The position numbers and the translations under genes are program-made. Positions 32,494-40,619 of a stretch of 62,392 bases of DNA are shown here, piece after piece; position 1 is the first letter of the stretch, and each line of letters starts with the position of its first letter. This DNA is from Pseudomonas sp. K2I15. GTDB lineage: Bacteria; Pseudomonadota; Gammaproteobacteria; Pseudomonadales; Pseudomonadaceae. The DNA lies in assembly GCF_002204795.1 (NCBI RefSeq), contig NZ_NIXO01000039.1, positions 1 to 62,392 on the forward strand, in the 5' to 3' direction. Below the pieces are notes generated by a model. That model worked only from the letters and a program-made list of their open reading frames with translations. It had not been told where the DNA came from and ran no database searches.

Positions 32494-33594
32494 ATGCGCG
32501 CACGTCAATTGGGCATCACGTTGGGACTGGGCACGCCCGGTGAGTTGAATGCCATCACCGACGTTCCAGGGGTACGGGTCGGCCACAGCACGATCAAGAC
32601 CCGTATCGACGGCAAACAGGTGCGTACCGGCGTCACGGCGATCCAGCCCCGGGCCGGTGCCGCGCGGTATCAGCCGTGTTTTGCCGGCTACCACGTGCTC
32701 AACGGCAATGGCGACGCCACGGGCCTTGAGTGGATCAGCGAATCGGGCTTGCTGACCACGCCGCTGGCGATCACCAACACCCACAGCATCGGGATTGTGC
32801 GCGATACGCTGATCGCCTTGGAGCGCGAAAGCCTGGCGGACCCTGCGGTGTACTGGTGCATGCCGGTGGTGATGGAAACCTACGACGGGTTGCTCAACGA
32901 TATCTGGGGCCAGCACGTCGGCCCGGAGCATGTGCGCGAGGCGCTGGCCAACGCTGAAGCCGGGCCCGTGGCGGAGGGCGCCGTGGGCGGCGGTACCGGG
33001 ATGATTTGCCATGAGTTCAAAGGCGGCATTGGCACGTCGTCGCGGCGATTAAACGCGGAGCAGGGCGGCTGGACCGTGGGCGTGCTGGTGCAGGCCAACC
33101 ACGGCAAGCGCCAGGAATTGCGCGTGGATGGGTATCCGGTAGGCCGGCAATTGATGGACATCCCGTCACCGTTTGCCGATCGCGGCACGCCCGGCATGGG
33201 TTCGATCGTGGTGATCATCGCCACCGATGCGCCGTTGCTGCCTCACCAATGCCAGCGCCTGGCACAGCGGGCGTCCATCGGCATTGCGCGTACGGGCGGT
33301 GGTACCGAGGACTCCAGCGGGGACCTGTTCCTGGCGTTCGCCACCGGCAACCAGGATTTGCCGGTGGCCGACTACGGGCGCAAGGGCCTGCCACTGAGCA
33401 CGCCGCTGCAAATGGTCAATAACGACCACATTTCACCGTTGTTCAGCGCGGCGGCGGAGGCGGTAGAGGAAGCGATCATTAATGCCATAGTGGCCGGGGA
33501 AGACATGACCACCGACGACGGTGTGCGGGTGCCGGGGCTGGATTCACAAACGCTCCTGCAGGCATTGCGCCAAACAGGCTGGCGCGCCCAATAA
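32494..33594 (+). CDS. DmpA/BapA-type aminopeptidase (peptidase family S58/P1)
   Basis: A 366-residue self-processing N-terminal-nucleophile hydrolase. The start at 32494 has AAGGAG 5 bases upstream. The N-terminus ITDVPGVRVGHSTI is the family opening. The autocleavage and catalytic site is visible as TPGMG-S237-IVVIIATDAPLLPHQ, where the new N-terminal Ser 237 is the nucleophile. GAVGGGTGMICHEFKGG near residue 165 is also characteristic. Known members remove D-Ala or beta-amino acids from peptides or cleave amino acid amides. No signal peptide is evident. It pairs with the permease upstream. Confidence 0.9.
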   Translation: MRARQLGITLGLGTPGELNAITDVPGVRVGHSTIKTRIDGKQVRTGVTAIQPRAGAARYQPCFAGYHVLNGNGDATGLEWISESGLLTTPLAITNTHSIGIVRDTLIALERESLADPAVYWCMPVVMETYDGLLNDIWGQHVGPEHVREALANAEAGPVAEGAVGGGTGMICHEFKGGIGTSSRRLNAEQGGWTVGVLVQANHGKRQELRVDGYPVGRQLMDIPSPFADRGTPGMGSIVVIIATDAPLLPHQCQRLAQRASIGIARTGGGTEDSSGDLFLAFATGNQDLPVADYGRKGLPLSTPLQMVNNDHISPLFSAAAEAVEEAIINAIVAGEDMTTDDGVRVPGLDSQTLLQALRQTGWRAQ

Positions 33595-33605
33595 ATACTT
33601 TAGTT

Positions 33606-33629
33606 CTTGTCCCGGTAATACGGGACAAG
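33606..33629 (+). terminator. Hairpin after the peptidase gene
   Basis: A perfect 9-bp stem CTTGTCCCG / CGGGACAAG with a 6-base loop lies 11 bases after the stop. TTTAG precedes it and only TCGTT follows, so the T-run is weak; it could still end the permease-peptidase transcript. Confidence 0.6.
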
Positions 33630-33958
33630 TCGTTAAATGATGGCTATTCAGCACTAGTCATGACACGGTGACACTTTCTTAGTGCCCCTCAATCAATACT
33701 TTGGATCCATTCTTAATAAAACCAGTTTAGCGGTATTTAATATTTAAATAGTTGTCTTTTTATAAGTCGCTACTAGCCAGCGTTTGCAGGAATTGTTCGT
33801 CGCGCCAAGTTTTACCTTGCAAAAATAGCGCTGGACGAATGATTTCAGGTTGTGTCAGTTTTCTTTCGCCTTCAAAAGGGGCGAGTGATAGGACTTACTC
33901 GCCAGAGTGGGTTCTATCGGACAAAAACTGTTCCACTTGCAAACAAGGAAGTACGTTT
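33630..33958 (+). promoter_or_regulatory. aprA promoter and leader region
   Basis: This 329-base AT-rich gap must hold the main promoter of the exoenzyme operon. CAAGGAAG lies at the ribosome site (33944-33951), and another GCAGGAAT occurs at 33786. AnGGA motifs at a ribosome site are what RsmA/RsmE proteins bind, and aprA is Gac/Rsm-controlled in related pseudomonads. An in-frame open stretch leads upstream from aprA to 33752, but nothing in it looks coding. No firm -35/-10 pair can be named. Confidence 0.5.
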
Positions 33959-35392
33959 ATGTCAAAAGTAAAAGACAAAGCTATTGTATCGGCGGCTCAA
34001 GCAAGTACTGCCTATACGCAAATCGATAGCTTTAGCCATCAATATGACCGCGGCGGCAACCTCACGGTCAATGGCAAACCCTCCTACACCGTTGACCAGG
34101 CCGCCACCCAGCTGCTGCGTGACGGCGCTGCCTACCGGGATGTCGACGGCAACGGCAAGATCGACCTGACCTACACCTTCCTGACCTCGGCCTCCTCGAG
34201 CACCATGAACAAACATGGCATCTCCGGGTTCAGCCAGTTCAACGCCCAGCAGAAAGCACAGGCCGCACTGGCCATGCAATCCTGGTCGGACGTGGCCAAC
34301 GTCACCTTCACCGAGAAGGCTTCCGGCGGCGACGCCCACATGACCTTCGGCAACTACAGCGGTGGCCAGGACGGCGCTGCGGCATTCGCTTACCTGCCAG
34401 GCACCGGCGCCGGCTATGACGGCACCTCGTGGTACCTGACCAACAGCAGCTACACGCCGAACAAGACCCCGGACCTGAACAACTACGGCCGGCAGACCCT
34501 GACCCACGAGATCGGCCACACCCTGGGCCTGGCTCACCCTGGCGACTACAACGCCGGGAATGGCAACCCGACCTACAACGACGCGACCTATGGACAGGAC
34601 ACGCGCGGCTACAGCGTCATGAGTTACTGGAGCGAGAGCAACACCAACCAGAACTTCAGCAAAGGCGGGGTGGAAGCCTATGCGTCCGGCCCGCTGATCG
34701 ACGACATCGCCGCGATCCAGAAGCTCTACGGCGCCAACTACAACACCCGCGCCGGCGACACCACCTACGGCTTCAACTCCAACACCGGGCGTGATTTCCT
34801 CAGCGCCACCTCATCGGCCGACAAGCTGGTGTTCTCGGTGTGGGACGGTGGCGGCAACGATACCCTGGACTTCTCCGGTTTTACCCAAAACCAGAAGATC
34901 AACCTCAATGAAGCCTCGTTCTCCGACGTTGGCGGCCTGGTGGGCAACGTTTCCATCGCCAAGGGCGTGACCGTCGAAAACGCTTTCGGCGGCTCGGGCA
35001 ACGACCTGCTGATCGGTAACGCCGCCGCCAACATCCTCAAGGGCGGTGCCGGCAACGACATCCTCTACGGCGGTGGCGGTGCAGACCAGCTGTGGGGCGG
35101 CGCAGGCAACGACACTTTCGTGTTCGGTGCCAGCTCGGACTCCAAGCCGGGTGCGGCCGACAAGATCTTCGACTTCACCTCGGGTTCGGACAAAATCGAC
35201 CTCACCGGCATCACCAAAGGTGCAGGCCTGACCTTCGTCAATGCCTTCACCGGTCACGCCGGCGATGCCGTACTGAGCTATGCCTCGGGCACCAACCTGG
35301 GCACCCTGGCGGTCGACTTCTCCGGGCACGGCGTGGCGGATTTCCTCGTCACCACCGTCGGCCAGGCAGCGGTCAGCGACATCGTGGCCTGA
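33959..35392 (+). CDS. aprA: Alkaline metalloprotease AprA (serralysin; AprX)
   Basis: A 477-residue secreted zinc protease, exactly the length usual for P. fluorescens AprX. Start ATG 33959 has AAGGAAG upstream and gives MSKVKDKAIVSAAQAS. The zinc site HEIGHTLGLAHP is at residues 183-194 and the Met-turn SVMSYWSE follows. The C-terminal half carries RTX calcium repeats (GGSGNDLLIG, GGAGNDILYG, GGAGNDTFVF) and an uncleaved type I secretion signal ending SDIVA. It degrades casein and host proteins outside the cell. It leads the operon with its inhibitor and AprDEF. Confidence 0.97.
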   Translation: MSKVKDKAIVSAAQASTAYTQIDSFSHQYDRGGNLTVNGKPSYTVDQAATQLLRDGAAYRDVDGNGKIDLTYTFLTSASSSTMNKHGISGFSQFNAQQKAQAALAMQSWSDVANVTFTEKASGGDAHMTFGNYSGGQDGAAAFAYLPGTGAGYDGTSWYLTNSSYTPNKTPDLNNYGRQTLTHEIGHTLGLAHPGDYNAGNGNPTYNDATYGQDTRGYSVMSYWSESNTNQNFSKGGVEAYASGPLIDDIAAIQKLYGANYNTRAGDTTYGFNSNTGRDFLSATSSADKLVFSVWDGGGNDTLDFSGFTQNQKINLNEASFSDVGGLVGNVSIAKGVTVENAFGGSGNDLLIGNAAANILKGGAGNDILYGGGGADQLWGGAGNDTFVFGASSDSKPGAADKIFDFTSGSDKIDLTGITKGAGLTFVNAFTGHAGDAVLSYASGTNLGTLAVDFSGHGVADFLVTTVGQAAVSDIVA

Positions 35393-35466
35393 TACATGCG
35401 TAAAGGCGGGTGGCGCACACGCGCTGCCCTCTGCCCTTGCATCCACCCCATGAACGGGCGAAGGTG

Positions 35467-35838
35467 ATGACGCTATTTCGCAGTACAGTTGCCTGGTGTG
35501 TCCAGGCGTTGCTTATGTCGGCAGGAGCCACAGCAATGGCAAGCAGTCTGGTTTTACCTACCTCCGCACAGTTGGCCGGGCATTGGGTGCTGCACCAGCA
35601 AGAGCAGGTGTGTGCGCTGGATCTGATTGAACAGGCCAACGCCTTGGGCGGCGATGTTGAATGTGCCCGGCAATGGCTGGGAGAAGTGCCCGTTAGTTGG
35701 TCACCCACGCCCGATGGTATTTGGTTGATGAATGCCGAAGGCACCGGTATTACCCATTTGAATCGCCAGAAAGAAGGCGAGTATCAGGGCCGCTCCAAAT
35801 CGGGCGCCGTGTTGTTATTACAGCGCGCACCTGAATAG
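35467..35838 (+). CDS. inh: Periplasmic alkaline protease inhibitor (AprI/Inh)
   Basis: A 123-residue inhibitor of the Inh family. A signal peptide (TLFRSTVAWCVQALLMSAG, cleavage near TAMA-SS) precedes a single beta-barrel domain with two cysteines (in QVCALDLIEQ and VECARQW) that form the family's disulfide, and the SWSPTPDGIWLMN block. The mature N-terminus SSLVLPTSAQLAGHW would insert into the AprA active site. The start at 35467 has a close AAGG; exact start is uncertain. It protects the cell from AprA mislocated to the periplasm. It lies 74 bases after aprA. Confidence 0.9.
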   Translation: MTLFRSTVAWCVQALLMSAGATAMASSLVLPTSAQLAGHWVLHQQEQVCALDLIEQANALGGDVECARQWLGEVPVSWSPTPDGIWLMNAEGTGITHLNRQKEGEYQGRSKSGAVLLLQRAPE

Positions 35839-35839
35839 T

Positions 35840-35901
35840 TCGTTATATCGATATAACCCAGGTTTTAATGTTTGCCCGTCCCTTAAAGGGACGCTCGGCA
35901 A
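35840..35901 (+). promoter_or_regulatory. Palindrome and hairpin between inh and aprD
   Basis: GTTATAT-CG-ATATAAC (35840-35855) is a perfect 16-base palindrome overlapping the end region of inh. It is followed at 35868-35901 by a long hairpin with outer stem GTTTGCC/GGCAAAC and inner stem CGTCCCTT/AAGGGACG. Such a structure may attenuate or process the transcript, lowering AprD relative to AprA. Confidence 0.5.
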
Positions 35902-35940
35902 ACTATTGCGCGTCATTCGGCTCAGGGAAGATCAGGCAAC

Positions 35941-37665
35941 ATGGCGAAGACCACTCCCGTTGCACCACTATTCAAAGCACTCGGCGATTACAAAAGTATT
36001 CTGATCAGTATTGGCTGCTTCACGGCATTGATTAACGTCTTGATGCTGGTGCCGTCGATTTACATGTTGCAAGTCTACGACCGCGTGCTGTCTTCACAGA
36101 ACGAAACCACCCTGGTGATGTTGACCTTGATGGTGGTGGGGTTCTTCGCGTTTATCGGTGTGCTGGAGGTGATCCGCAGCTTTATCGTGATTCGCATCGG
36201 CAGCCAACTGGAGCGGCGCTTCAACCTGCGGGTGTACAAGGCCGCTTTCGAGCGCAACCTGCAGCGCGGCGAAGGCCACGGCGGGCAATCCCTGGGGGAC
36301 TTGACCCACATCCGCCAATTCATCACCGGGCCCGCGCTGTTCGCGTTTTTTGACGCGCCGTGGTTTCCGATTTATCTGTTTGTGATCTTTCTGTTCAACG
36401 TTTGGCTTGGGGTGCTGGCCAGCGCCGGCGCCGTGCTGCTGATCGGGCTGGCGTGCCTTAACGAATACCTGACCAAGAAGCCTCTGGGTGAAGCCAGCGG
36501 GTATTCCCAGCAATCCACCCAGTTGGCCACCAGCCACCTGCACAACGCCGAGACCATGCAGGCCATGGGCATGCTCGGTGCACTGCGCAAGCGCTGGTTC
36601 AAGGTGCATTCGCGGTTTCTGGGCCTGCAGAACAAGGCCAGCGACACCGGCTCGATTATCAGCTCCCTGAGTAAATCCCTGCGCCTGTGCCTGCAATCGT
36701 TGGTGCTGGGCCTGGGCGCATTGCTGGTGATCAAGGGTGACATGACGGCGGGCATGATGATCGCGGGCTCCATCCTGATGGGCCGGGTGTTGAGCCCCAT
36801 CGACCAGTTGATCGCCGTGTGGAAGCAATGGAGTTCGGCCAAGCTGGCCTATCAGCGGCTGGACAACCTGATGCGCGAGTTCCCGCCGCAGGGCGAGCAG
36901 ATGGCATTGCCGGCGCCCAAGGGCCAGGTGAGTTTCGAGCAGGTCAGCGCTGGCCCTCCGGGGCGGCGTGTACCGACCTTGCATCAGGTCAGTTTCAACC
37001 TGGCCGCCGGTGAAGTGCTGGGTGTGCTGGGCGCGTCCGGTTCCGGCAAGTCGACCCTGGCCCGCGTGCTGGTGGGCGTGTGGCCAACCCTGGCAGGCAC
37101 CGTGCGCCTGGACGCCGCCGACATCCATCGCTGGGACCGTGACGACCTCGGTCCGCATATCGGCTATTTGCCCCAGGACATCGAACTGTTCAGCGGCAGC
37201 ATCGCCGACAACATCGCACGCTTTCGCGAAGCCGACCCGGAGCTGGTGGTGCAAGCCGCCCAGCAGGCTGGCGTGCATGAGCTGATCCTGCGTTTGCCCC
37301 ATGGCTACGACACCGTGCTTGGCGACGAAGGCAGCGGGCTGTCCGGTGGCCAGAAACAACGGGTAGCCCTGGCCCGCGCGCTGTACGGCGGGCCGCGTCT
37401 GATCGTGCTCGACGAGCCCAACTCCAACCTCGACACCGTGGGCGAAGCCGCACTGGCCAGCGCGATCATGCAGATGAAAGCCCAGGGCAGCACGGTGGTG
37501 CTGGTGACGCACCGTTCTTCGGCGTTGGCCCAGGCCGACAAGCTGCTGGTGCTTAACGAAGGCCGCTTGCAGGCCTTCGGCCCCAGCCAGGACGTGCTGC
37601 GGGCACTGTCCGGCCAGCGAGAACAGCCCAACTGTAGGAGCGAGCTTGCTCGCGAAGGTCGTTAA
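35941..37665 (+). CDS. aprD: Type I secretion ABC transporter AprD
   Basis: A 574-residue inner-membrane permease-ATPase that drives export of AprA and the RTX lipase. The N-terminal half has six membrane helices (first at about 20-45). The ATPase has Walker A GASGSGKST near residue 363, Q-loop IGYLPQDIELFSGSIADNIA, signature LSGGQKQRVALARAL and Walker B LIVLDEPNSNLD. There is no peptidase-like N-terminal domain, as expected for this family. The last residues (CRSELAREGR) are encoded by a REP element starting at 37630, so the natural end was probably altered by REP insertion. Confidence 0.95.
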   Translation: MAKTTPVAPLFKALGDYKSILISIGCFTALINVLMLVPSIYMLQVYDRVLSSQNETTLVMLTLMVVGFFAFIGVLEVIRSFIVIRIGSQLERRFNLRVYKAAFERNLQRGEGHGGQSLGDLTHIRQFITGPALFAFFDAPWFPIYLFVIFLFNVWLGVLASAGAVLLIGLACLNEYLTKKPLGEASGYSQQSTQLATSHLHNAETMQAMGMLGALRKRWFKVHSRFLGLQNKASDTGSIISSLSKSLRLCLQSLVLGLGALLVIKGDMTAGMMIAGSILMGRVLSPIDQLIAVWKQWSSAKLAYQRLDNLMREFPPQGEQMALPAPKGQVSFEQVSAGPPGRRVPTLHQVSFNLAAGEVLGVLGASGSGKSTLARVLVGVWPTLAGTVRLDAADIHRWDRDDLGPHIGYLPQDIELFSGSIADNIARFREADPELVVQAAQQAGVHELILRLPHGYDTVLGDEGSGLSGGQKQRVALARALYGGPRLIVLDEPNSNLDTVGEAALASAIMQMKAQGSTVVLVTHRSSALAQADKLLVLNEGRLQAFGPSQDVLRALSGQREQPNCRSELAREGR

Positions 37666-37750
37666 CGATGACGTTGGCATCTTGACTTAACGCGGGGACC
37701 TCGAGTTTTTCGCGAGCAATAACTGGGCGTCCCCCTCGCTCCTACAGTTA
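37630..37750. repeat. REP pair overlapping the 3' end of aprD
   Basis: AACTGTAGGAGCGAGCTTGC at the left and its mirror ending CTCGCTCCTACAGTT at 37750 bracket about 80 bases. The left arm continues TCGCGAA, matching the REP core. The right arm is diverged in its middle. It starts inside aprD, provides its stop codon region and reaches to 26 bases before aprE. Confidence 0.75.
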
Positions 37751-37775
37751 TTTATCAAGCCCAAGGATCAGGCGC

Positions 37776-39110
37776 ATGAGCAGCGACAGCAGCATTCAAA
37801 TCAACCGCGATTACGAACAGACCCACCCCGAACACGATGCACGCTTCTTTGCCCGCATGGGCTGGCTGCTGACGGTGGTCGGTGCCGGCGGGTTTTTCCT
37901 GTGGGCCAGCCTGGCACCGCTGGACCAGGGCATTCCGGTGCAGGGCACGGTGGTGGTGTCGGGCAAGCGCAAAGCCGTGCAAACCCTCAGCCCCGGCGTG
38001 GTCAGCCGGATCCTGGTGCGTGAAGGCGAAGCGGTGAAACAGGGCCAGCCGCTGTTCCGCCTCGACCAGACGCAAAACCAGGCCGATGTGCATTCCCTGC
38101 AAGCCCAGTACCGCATGGCCTGGGCCAGCGTGGCGCGCTGGCAGAGCGAGCGCGATAACCAATCGACGATCACCTTTCCGGCCGAACTGAGCGGTAACCC
38201 GGACCCAGCCCTGGCACTGGTGCTGGAAGGCCAGCGCCAACTGTTCAGCAGCCGCCGCGAAGCCTTCGCCCGGGAACAGGCCGGCATTCGCGCGAACATC
38301 GAAGGCGCTACCGCGCAACTGAATGGCATGCGCCGCGCCCGCAGTGACCTGACCGCACAGGCGCAATCCCTGCGCGATCAACTGAGCAACCTGCAACCTT
38401 TGGCCGACAACGGCTACATCCCGCGCAACCGGCTGATGGAGTACCAGCGGCAACTGTCCCAGGTGCAACAGGACCTGGCGCAGAACACCGGGGAAAGCGG
38501 CCGGGTCGAGCAGGGCATCCTCGAATCTCGCCTCAAGCTGCAGCAGCACAGTGAGGAGTATCAGAAGGAAGTCCGCAGCCAACTGGCCGACGCGCAACTG
38601 CGCAGCCTGACCCTGGAGCAGCAACTGACCTCTGCCGGTTTCGACCTGCAGCACAGCGAAATCAACGCACCCGCCGATGGCATCGCCGTCAACCTGGGCG
38701 TGCACACCGAGGGCGCCGTGGTGCGTGCCGGTGAAACCCTGCTGGAAATCGTGCCCCAGGACACCCGCCTGGAGGTGGAAGGGCATTTGCCGGTGCACCT
38801 GGTGGACAAGGTCGGCACCCACTTGCCGGTAGACATTCTCTTCACCGCCTTCAACCAGAGCCGCACGCCAAGGGTGCCAGGGGAGGTGAGCCTGATTTCC
38901 GCCGACCAGATGCTCGACGAAAAAACCGGCATGCCTTACTACGTGCTGCGCACCACCGTCAGCAGCAGCGCCCTGGAAAAACTCCATGGCCTGGTGATCA
39001 AACCCGGGATGCCCGCCGAGATGTTTATCCGCACCGGCGAGCGCTCCTTGCTCAACTACCTGTTCAAGCCGCTGCTGGACCGCGCCGGCTCGGCGTTGAC
39101 CGAGGAATGA
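37776..39110 (+). CDS. aprE: Type I secretion membrane fusion protein AprE
   Basis: A 444-residue HlyD-family adaptor. A short cytosolic N-terminus is followed by one membrane helix (about residues 28-48, WLLTVVGAGGFFLWASL). The periplasmic part begins with PVQGTVVVSGKRKAVQTL, has a long coiled coil (about 95-285, Gln/Leu/Arg-rich) and a beta-barrel domain with GMPAEMFIRTGERS near the end. It links AprD to the outer-membrane channel AprF. Its stop overlaps the aprF start region. Confidence 0.95.
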   Translation: MSSDSSIQINRDYEQTHPEHDARFFARMGWLLTVVGAGGFFLWASLAPLDQGIPVQGTVVVSGKRKAVQTLSPGVVSRILVREGEAVKQGQPLFRLDQTQNQADVHSLQAQYRMAWASVARWQSERDNQSTITFPAELSGNPDPALALVLEGQRQLFSSRREAFAREQAGIRANIEGATAQLNGMRRARSDLTAQAQSLRDQLSNLQPLADNGYIPRNRLMEYQRQLSQVQQDLAQNTGESGRVEQGILESRLKLQQHSEEYQKEVRSQLADAQLRSLTLEQQLTSAGFDLQHSEINAPADGIAVNLGVHTEGAVVRAGETLLEIVPQDTRLEVEGHLPVHLVDKVGTHLPVDILFTAFNQSRTPRVPGEVSLISADQMLDEKTGMPYYVLRTTVSSSALEKLHGLVIKPGMPAEMFIRTGERSLLNYLFKPLLDRAGSALTEE

Positions 39111-39112
39111 AC

Positions 39113-40450
39113 ATGAAGCCGATGTTCATCGCCCTGTTACTCGCGTGCAGCAGCGCCCAGGCCGCCATGGGCCCGTTCGATGTGTATGAGCAGGCCCTGC
39201 GCAACGACCCGGTATTCCTCGGCGCCATCAAGGAGCGTGATGCCGGCCTGGAGAACCGCACCATTGGCCGCGCCGGGCTGCTGCCCAAGCTGTCCTACAA
39301 CTACAACAAGGGCCGCAACAACTCCCAGGCCACCTTGCCGGACGGGCGCGGCGGCAACTATCACGACGACCGTAACTACAACAGCTACGGCTCCACCTTC
39401 ACCCTGCAACAGCCATTGTTCGACTACGAAGCCTATGCCAACTACCGCAAGGGCGTGGCCCAGGCGCTGTTTGCCGACGAGAGTTTTCGCGACAAGAGCC
39501 AGGCGCTGCTGGTGCGGGTGCTGACCTATTACACCCAGGCGTTGTTTGCCCAGGACCAGATCGACATTGCCCGCGCCAAGAAGAAGGCTTACGAGCAGCA
39601 GTTCCAGCAGAACCAGCATTTGTTCCAGCAGGGCGAAGGCACCCGCACCGATATTCTGGAAGCGGAGTCGCGCTACGAGCTGGCCACCGCCGAGGAAATC
39701 CAGGCGCTGGACGAACAAGACGCCTCGCTGCGGGAACTGGGCGCGCTGATTGGCGTGCAGAGCGTCAACATCAACGACCTGGCGCCGCTGAACCCGGGGT
39801 TTGCCGCGTTCACCCTGACCCCGGCCAACTACGACACCTGGCACGAACTCGCACTGACCAACAACCCGACCCTGGCCTCCCAGCGCCAGTCCCTGGAAGT
39901 GGCGCGCTATGAAGTGGAGCGCAACCGTGCCGGGCACTTGCCACGGGTGATGGCCTACGCCAGTTCGCGTCAGCAGGAATCCGACAGCGGCAACACCTAC
40001 AACCAGCGCTACGACACCAACACCATCGGCGTCGAAATCAGCATGCCGCTGTATGCCGGTGGCGGCGTCTCGGCCTCCACTCGCCAGGCCAGCCGCGCCA
40101 TGGAGCAAGCCGAGTACGAACTGGAAGGCAAGACCCGCGAGACCCTGATCGAACTGCGTCGCCAGTTCAGCGCCTGCCTGTCGGGGGTGAGCAAGCTGCG
40201 GGCCTATCAAAAGGCGCTGACCTCGGCCGAGGCGCTGGTGGTATCGACCAAGCAAAGCATCCTGGGTGGTGAGCGGGTCAACCTCGACGCCCTGAATGCC
40301 GAGCAGCAGCTGTACAGCACGCGGCGTGATCTGGCCCAGGCGCGGTACGACTACCTGATGGCCTGGACCAAGTTGCATTACTACGCGGGCAATTTGCGCG
40401 ACACAGACCTGGCCAAGGTGGATGAGGCGTTTGGGCCTATGAGCCGCTGA
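39113..40450 (+). CDS. aprF: Type I secretion outer-membrane channel AprF
   Basis: A 445-residue TolC-like protein with a signal peptide (KPMFIALLLACSSAQA-A). The start at 39113 has GAGGA 7 bases upstream; an ATG six bases earlier overlaps the aprE stop and could be used instead. The mature protein shows the internal repeat of the OEP family, including YEQALRNDPVFLGAI, and two helical hairpins rich in Gln/Ala. It forms the outer-membrane exit duct for AprA and LipA. Confidence 0.93.
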   Translation: MKPMFIALLLACSSAQAAMGPFDVYEQALRNDPVFLGAIKERDAGLENRTIGRAGLLPKLSYNYNKGRNNSQATLPDGRGGNYHDDRNYNSYGSTFTLQQPLFDYEAYANYRKGVAQALFADESFRDKSQALLVRVLTYYTQALFAQDQIDIARAKKKAYEQQFQQNQHLFQQGEGTRTDILEAESRYELATAEEIQALDEQDASLRELGALIGVQSVNINDLAPLNPGFAAFTLTPANYDTWHELALTNNPTLASQRQSLEVARYEVERNRAGHLPRVMAYASSRQQESDSGNTYNQRYDTNTIGVEISMPLYAGGGVSASTRQASRAMEQAEYELEGKTRETLIELRRQFSACLSGVSKLRAYQKALTSAEALVVSTKQSILGGERVNLDALNAEQQLYSTRRDLAQARYDYLMAWTKLHYYAGNLRDTDLAKVDEAFGPMSR

Positions 40451-40485
40451 TGCCTGGATGAGTATTGCTTGTGGCAGGGAGCTTC

Positions 40486-40579
40486 TGTGGCGAGGGAGCT
40501 TGCTCCCGTTGGAGTGCGCAGCGCTCCCATCGATTTGGGGCCGCTACGCAGCCCAGCGGGAGCAAGCTCCCTCGTCACA
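40486..40579. repeat. REP pair, GTGGCGAGGGAGCTTG type, between aprF and the autotransporter gene
   Basis: TGTGGCGAGGGAGCTTGCTC and the mirror GAGCAAGCTCCCTCGTCACA face each other over about 50 bases that contain GCGCAGCGCTCCC and GGGGCCGCTACGC. It is the second REP family of the window and could end or slow transcription inside the operon. Confidence 0.85.
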
Positions 40580-40619
40580 GGACGTACGGGTATTTCAACA
40601 ATAAGAAAAAGGACGCTTC

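Noticed and set aside
33752..33958. In-frame 69-codon extension of aprA to the left
   Set aside because: AT-rich, no ribosome site, no similarity to serralysin propeptides; the 477-residue form has the exact family length and a good ribosome site.
36094..37680. A 528-codon minus-strand frame opposite aprD
   Set aside because: It is a codon-bias shadow; aprD has all ABC transporter motifs.
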